DNA from: a virus
IMG/VR virus record: IMGVR_UViG_3300006928_000054
Span: 1-27,980 of that record
Direction: 5' to 3' (one strand)
DNA: 27,980 nt
The notes below the pieces were generated by a model. That model did not search any database. It had not been told where the DNA came from and saw only the letters and a list, made by a program, of their open reading frames with translations. Positions 25,455-27,980 of this stretch are shown here, one piece after another (positions within the stretch are counted from its first letter, which is position 1; every line of letters begins with the position of its first letter). The position numbers were made by a program, and so were the translations under genes.

Positions 25455-25625
25455 ATGCCCCTGACTAAGCATTATACAGTCGGTTATCACGACTCACAAC
25501 TTCGTCATTTAGAAATCTGCGAGTACGCTGTAGATTCCTACGAGGCAATACAAGACGCAAAAGAGGATGTTCCGTTTCTACGGGAGCATCCTCATTTTAT
25601 TGACTTTGCAACTTTAGAAAAATGA
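25455..25625 (+). CDS. Conserved small hypothetical protein
   Basis: A 56-residue soluble protein (MPLTKHYTVGYHDSQLRHLE, ICEYAVDSYEAIQDAKEDVP). The YTVGY...E..A.DSYEA...A.EDV.....HP..I pattern recalls short proteins of marine cyanophages. There is no membrane segment. It overlaps the next tiny gene by four bases (ATGA). An 11-bp hairpin followed by ATTTTATT lies inside its coding sequence, so part of it might also act as an RNA signal. Confidence 0.7.
   Translation: MPLTKHYTVGYHDSQLRHLEICEYAVDSYEAIQDAKEDVPFLREHPHFIDFATLEK
25563..25601 (+). terminator. Intrinsic-terminator-like hairpin inside a small CDS
   Basis: The arms GAGGATGTTCC (25563-25573) and GGAGCATCCTC (25583-25593) pair over 11 bp with one T-G wobble around a nine-base loop, followed by ATTTTATT. 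This resembles a weak rho-independent terminator but lies within the 56-residue CDS. It could attenuate transcription or be chance. Confidence 0.4.
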
Positions 25626-25735
25626 CTACTATTACAAAACATAAGCACGAGATTATGTGGTGGATGAGTAGACTCACTATCATGGGAACTTCTTTAGGGT
25701 TATCAACTTGGCTTGCTGCACAAGCATATGTCTGA
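25622..25735 (+). CDS. Tiny 37-residue membrane peptide
   Basis: A 37-residue ORF overlapping the upstream stop (ATGA) and the downstream start by eight bases. After a basic start (TITKHKHEIMWWMSR) comes one hydrophobic segment (LTIMGTSLGLSTWLAAQAYV). The gap-free chain of overlaps with neighbours is the main evidence that it is translated. Function is unknown. Confidence 0.55.
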   Translation: MTTITKHKHEIMWWMSRLTIMGTSLGLSTWLAAQAYV

Positions 25736-25838
25736 AGTAGTTTGGTCAATTAATATTATGCTAGGCTTGCTTTTATCGGGAGTAGGTGTTAGCATATACT
25801 ACATATTCATGTATGATACTTTTTGGCCAAATGACTGA
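25728..25838 (+). CDS. Tiny 36-residue membrane peptide
   Basis: A 36-residue ORF with a hydrophobic core (VVWSINIMLGLLLSGVGVSI) and a short tail YDTFWPND. It overlaps the previous tiny gene by eight bases and the next gene by eight bases. One membrane pass is expected. No function can be named. Confidence 0.5.
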   Translation: MSEVVWSINIMLGLLLSGVGVSIYYIFMYDTFWPND

Positions 25839-26034
25839 CTTAGGATTAGATGCTTCACAGGAGACAAGAATAACTGTGATGCAATTGAAGATTGAAAGAT
25901 TGGAAGAGAAGCAAGACGAGTTAAGAGAAAGATTAAAAGTTGTAGAGAAATGGGTCATTGGTGCTGCAGCAGTATTGGCAGCAGGTACTACTGTCATAGG
26001 ATTTGCAACTAATATATCTAAAGCGTATTTGTAA
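25831..26034 (+). CDS. XhlA/holin-like protein: coiled coil plus membrane segment
   Basis: A 67-residue protein from the ATG at 25831; a longer frame is possible but would cover the preceding gene. Residues 13-40 form a charged heptad coiled coil (LKIERLEEKQDELRERLKVV), followed at 41-60 by one membrane segment (WVIGAAAVLAAGTTVIGFAT). This layout matches XhlA/haemolysin-type phage proteins, which act with holins in lysis in some phages. The match is by architecture, not confirmed homology. Its stop overlaps the start of the second oxygenase (TAATG). Confidence 0.72.
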   Translation: MTDLGLDASQETRITVMQLKIERLEEKQDELRERLKVVEKWVIGAAAVLAAGTTVIGFATNISKAYL

Positions 26035-26642
26035 TGGATAAAGTACCATATCTTTTAAAAAGAGATGTATTCTCTGATGAGGAGTTGCGTCTTATTTTTG
26101 ATGAGTTGCAGTTTTTAAACAACTCTTATTTAATGCAACCGCCAGAGAATAGTGGTTCAGCAAGGGTTGATGGAGAAGTTATAAAAAATAATAAAGGTGT
26201 ATTTCTTCGTAATGTATATTGTAGAGAAGATGCTTCATCAATTATTAGATTACTTAAAGATAAATTAGAACAATATGTAATTGAATACTCTAATGTACAT
26301 ATTACAAATCTTAATGCAGCAGGTACTAACGAATTATGGTTTTTAGTTTCTTATTATGAAAATGCAGATTATTATAAACCTCATGAGGATGCTACTCTTG
26401 CAACTGCATTATTCTGGTTTAATAAGGAACCACGGAAATTTACTGGTGGTGATTTAACTTTTAATAATACAGATGAATTTGTTGAATATAAAAACAATTC
26501 TTTTGTTATCTTTCCTGGATGGGCAACACATTCAGTGTCACCAGTATTATTTAATGGTGGAGCTGTTGACAAAACTATGTCCATCTGGGAGAGAGAAGGA
26601 AGGTATTGTGTTACAGTAGGTATGCACATAGTTCCAAAATGA
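26034..26642 (+). CDS. Putative 2OG-Fe(II) oxygenase, prolyl-hydroxylase-like
   Basis: A 202-residue protein with a full set of 2OG-Fe(II) dioxygenase residues. YYKPHEDATLATALFWF gives the HxD pair His117 and Asp119. GGDLTF (138-143) is the usual strand after it. GWATHSVSPV gives the distal His166, and GRYCVTVGMHI gives Arg190 for 2OG. This is the prolyl 4-hydroxylase-like arrangement, distinct from the H-D-H enzyme at 24575. Such enzymes hydroxylate protein or small-molecule substrates; the substrate here is unknown. TAATG and ATGA overlaps tie it to both neighbours. Confidence 0.87.
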   Translation: MDKVPYLLKRDVFSDEELRLIFDELQFLNNSYLMQPPENSGSARVDGEVIKNNKGVFLRNVYCREDASSIIRLLKDKLEQYVIEYSNVHITNLNAAGTNELWFLVSYYENADYYKPHEDATLATALFWFNKEPRKFTGGDLTFNNTDEFVEYKNNSFVIFPGWATHSVSPVLFNGGAVDKTMSIWEREGRYCVTVGMHIVPK

Positions 26643-27007
26643 TAGAGTTATTACTAGCAAATATTTCTGGTGAATGGATTCAAAAGATAAGGGAGCATGA
26701 ATCCTTACAAGATAGAGCACCTATTGAAGAAACCATAAATAGCTCACTTGAGGATTTCAACGATGGGTGCAATGGTTCCACCGAGCAGAAAGAGCTGCTA
26801 CAACTTCCGTGTTACGAAGATCAAGAAGGTCTTAGACGGAGACACGATAGATGTGATAATAGACCTAGGGTTCGACCTAGCGAAGACGGAGAGAGTGAGG
26901 ATTGCTGGAGTGGACACACCAGAGAAGAGAACGAGGGACTTGGAGGAGAAGGCACTTGGATTAGATGCGACCAATTGGTTGAAGGGGAAATTAGAGGAGA
27001 CAATTAA
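26639..27007 (+). CDS. Uncertain ORF overlapping the nuclease gene
   Basis: A 122-residue frame starts at ATG 26639, overlapping the stop of the second oxygenase (ATGA), and runs to 27007. Its first 41 codons (LLLANISGEWIQKIREHES, then IEETINSSLEDF) cover sequence with no other gene and read like a normal small protein. Its last about 80 codons overlap the nuclease gene in another frame and become Arg/Glu/Gly-rich (GLRRRHDRCDNRPRVRPSED), as expected of a frame opened by composition. Either a real overprinted gene, a small gene whose long tail is incidental, or non-coding. No homology is recognised. Confidence 0.4.
   Translation: MIELLLANISGEWIQKIREHESLQDRAPIEETINSSLEDFNDGCNGSTEQKELLQLPCYEDQEGLRRRHDRCDNRPRVRPSEDGESEDCWSGHTREENEGLGGEGTWIRCDQLVEGEIRGDN
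26734..26741 (+). promoter_or_regulatory. Late promoter CATAAATA before the nuclease
   Basis: CATAAATA lies 21 bases before the ATG at 26763 and is inside the uncertain 26639 ORF. GAGGA (26750-26754) follows as a ribosome binding site eight bases before the ATG. Together they mark the nuclease as a separately started late gene, leading into gp17. Confidence 0.55.
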
Positions 27008-27224
27008 AGGCGATGAAGAACTCACTGTTAGAACTGAACTTAAGGGTGGGGTTGGGAAGTATGGTAGGCTTCTTGGTTGGCTCTATGTTGGCGACTCTGA
27101 TCTTTCGTTAAACGAACAGATGATAACTGAAGGATATGCTTGGGCATACGATGGTGGCACTAAGCAAAAAAACTTTGAGGATCTCCGAGAGATCCGCAGA
27201 GCACACGGCACATTAACGGAGTAA
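26763..27224 (+). CDS. Staphylococcal-nuclease-like (thermonuclease) protein
   Basis: A 153-residue SNase-fold nuclease from ATG 26763, chosen over a TTG at 26748 because of the GAGGA site. The Ca-binding and catalytic residues line up with S. aureus nuclease. DGDT gives Asp25 and Asp27. RIAGVDTPE gives Arg46, Asp51 and Glu54. KYGRLLGWLY gives Arg102 (equivalent to Arg87). No signal peptide is seen, so it probably acts inside the cell, perhaps on host DNA or on DNA during packaging. Such genes occur near the terminase genes in marine myoviruses. Codons in 26820-27000 are richer in G and A (gag, agg, aag, gac) than in neighbours, and other frames are open over it. Confidence 0.92.
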   Translation: MGAMVPPSRKSCYNFRVTKIKKVLDGDTIDVIIDLGFDLAKTERVRIAGVDTPEKRTRDLEEKALGLDATNWLKGKLEETIKGDEELTVRTELKGGVGKYGRLLGWLYVGDSDLSLNEQMITEGYAWAYDGGTKQKNFEDLREIRRAHGTLTE

Positions 27225-27228
27225 AATC

Positions 27229-27426
27229 ATGCCTACAAAACTACTTAAAGATCTTCCTATTCCAAAGGAAGCACAGAAAATGATTCAGGAAGTACCTGAA
27301 CTAGCACCATTCATTGAACCAGAACCACAAGGTATTGGTTGGGGTGCAGGTATTGGCATAGCAGCTATAGTAATAGTTCTAGGTGCTGCATTTGCTAAGT
27401 ATAAGTGTAAGTGTAAGAAGAAGTAA
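27229..27426 (+). CDS. Small single-pass membrane protein with basic Cys-rich tail
   Basis: A 65-residue protein starting four bases after the nuclease stop. The N-terminal half is polar and proline-rich (KDLPIPKEAQKMIQEVPELA). Residues 36-56 form a glycine/isoleucine membrane segment (IGWGAGIGIAAIVIVLGAAF). The tail is KYKCKCKKK, with two cysteines among lysines. It overlaps the gp17 start (TAATG), so it is translated with the packaging motor. Function is unknown. Confidence 0.82.
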   Translation: MPTKLLKDLPIPKEAQKMIQEVPELAPFIEPEPQGIGWGAGIGIAAIVIVLGAAFAKYKCKCKKK

Positions 27427-27980
27427 TGGCAGAGGATATCTATCTTGGTAACCCGAATCTAAAGAAAGCTAACACACAAACAGAGTTTAGTGTAGAACAG
27501 GTTCAGGAGTTTATCAAGTGTAAACAAGACCCAATATATTTTGCAAGGAACTATATTAAAATTGTTTCCTTGGATGAAGGTCTTGTGCCATTTAAGATGT
27601 ATGACTTTCAGGAGAAGTTGATTAGTAACTTCCACGAGCAACGATTCAATATATGCAAGATGCCACGACAGACTGGTAAGTCTACTACCTGTGTGGCATA
27701 CCTCTTGCATTATATTGTTTTTAATGATAGTGTTAATGTAGGTATCCTAGCAAACAAAGCAGCAACTGCCAGAGAACTACTTGGTAGACTACAGACTGCA
27801 TATGAAAACTTGCCTAAGTGGATGCAACAGGGTATCTTATCCTGGAACAAAGGTAGTATGGAGTTGGAAAATGGATCAAAGATATTGGCAGCTTCTACAT
27901 CTGCAAGTGCTGTCCGAGGCATGTCGTTCAATATCATTTTCCTCGACGAGTTCGCCTTTGTCCCAAATCATATCGCAGAA
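27426..27980 (+). CDS. gp17: Terminase large subunit gp17, N-terminal ATPase part (partial)
   Basis: The first 185 residues of gp17; the frame runs off the window end (T4 gp17 is 610 residues). Residues 59-66 (YDFQEKLI) are the adenine-binding Q motif. KMPRQTGKSTT contains the Walker A loop at 81-87 (T4 SRQLGKTT). WNKGSMELENGSKI (140-153) matches T4 WNKGSIELDNGSSI, and ASAVRGMSFNIIFLDEFAFVPN contains Walker B with Asp174 and catalytic Glu175 (T4 has ED at this place). This is the packaging ATPase; the nuclease domain lies beyond the window. It starts inside the preceding stop (TAATG). Confidence 0.97.
   Translation, partial: MAEDIYLGNPNLKKANTQTEFSVEQVQEFIKCKQDPIYFARNYIKIVSLDEGLVPFKMYDFQEKLISNFHEQRFNICKMPRQTGKSTTCVAYLLHYIVFNDSVNVGILANKAATARELLGRLQTAYENLPKWMQQGILSWNKGSMELENGSKILAASTSASAVRGMSFNIIFLDEFAFVPNHIAE

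Noticed and set aside
26748-26762. TTG start for the nuclease
   Set aside because: The ATG at 26763 has a GAGGA site at proper spacing, and the TTG overlaps that site.

Overview
The window is a stretch of a marine T4-like myovirus genome, of the type that infects picocyanobacteria (Prochlorococcus/Synechococcus) or similar bacteria. The evidence is gene order and protein similarity: a gp8-like wedge protein, the neck proteins gp13 and gp14, the tail-sheath stabiliser gp15 and both terminase subunits (gp16, gp17) occur in T4 order on one strand. The sequence is AT-rich, genes abut or overlap by 1-4 bases, and T4-type late-promoter octamers (NATAAATA) sit at several gene junctions. No photosynthesis or other host-diagnostic gene is present, so the cyanophage assignment rests on resemblance of the structural proteins and is not proven.

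Layout: 1-2679 is the 3' end of a large virion protein in the T4 gene 7 slot. 2717-4288 is gp8. 4293-11678 encodes a 2461-residue DUF4815-type protein in the T4 gp9-gp11 slot. 11675-12607 holds four small genes: two short coiled-coil proteins, a BppU-like beta protein and a glycine-rich protein. 12607-19788 encodes a 2393-residue fibre-like protein with YadA-like repeats, 30-residue shaft repeats, a probable beta-helix and an inserted LamG domain. 19788-23814 is gp13, gp14, gp15, a small acidic protein and gp16. 23836-27426 separates the two terminase genes, which are adjacent in T4. It holds a holin-like membrane protein, several tiny membrane proteins, two unrelated-looking 2OG-Fe(II) oxygenases, a staphylococcal-type nuclease and an overlapping ORF of uncertain status. 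27426 to the window end is the N-terminal ATPase part of gp17.

Working together, 1-23814 builds the baseplate wedge, fibres, neck and small terminase. Gp17 packages DNA. The inserted block probably supplies accessory, lysis-like or host-interaction functions that the sequence alone does not settle. All supported genes are on the + strand, and I see no tRNA, CRISPR, IS element or integrase. The most notable points are the accessory block between the terminase genes, beta modules shared among unrelated virion proteins, the LamG insertion in the fibre, and a nuclease gene overlapped by a second long frame.
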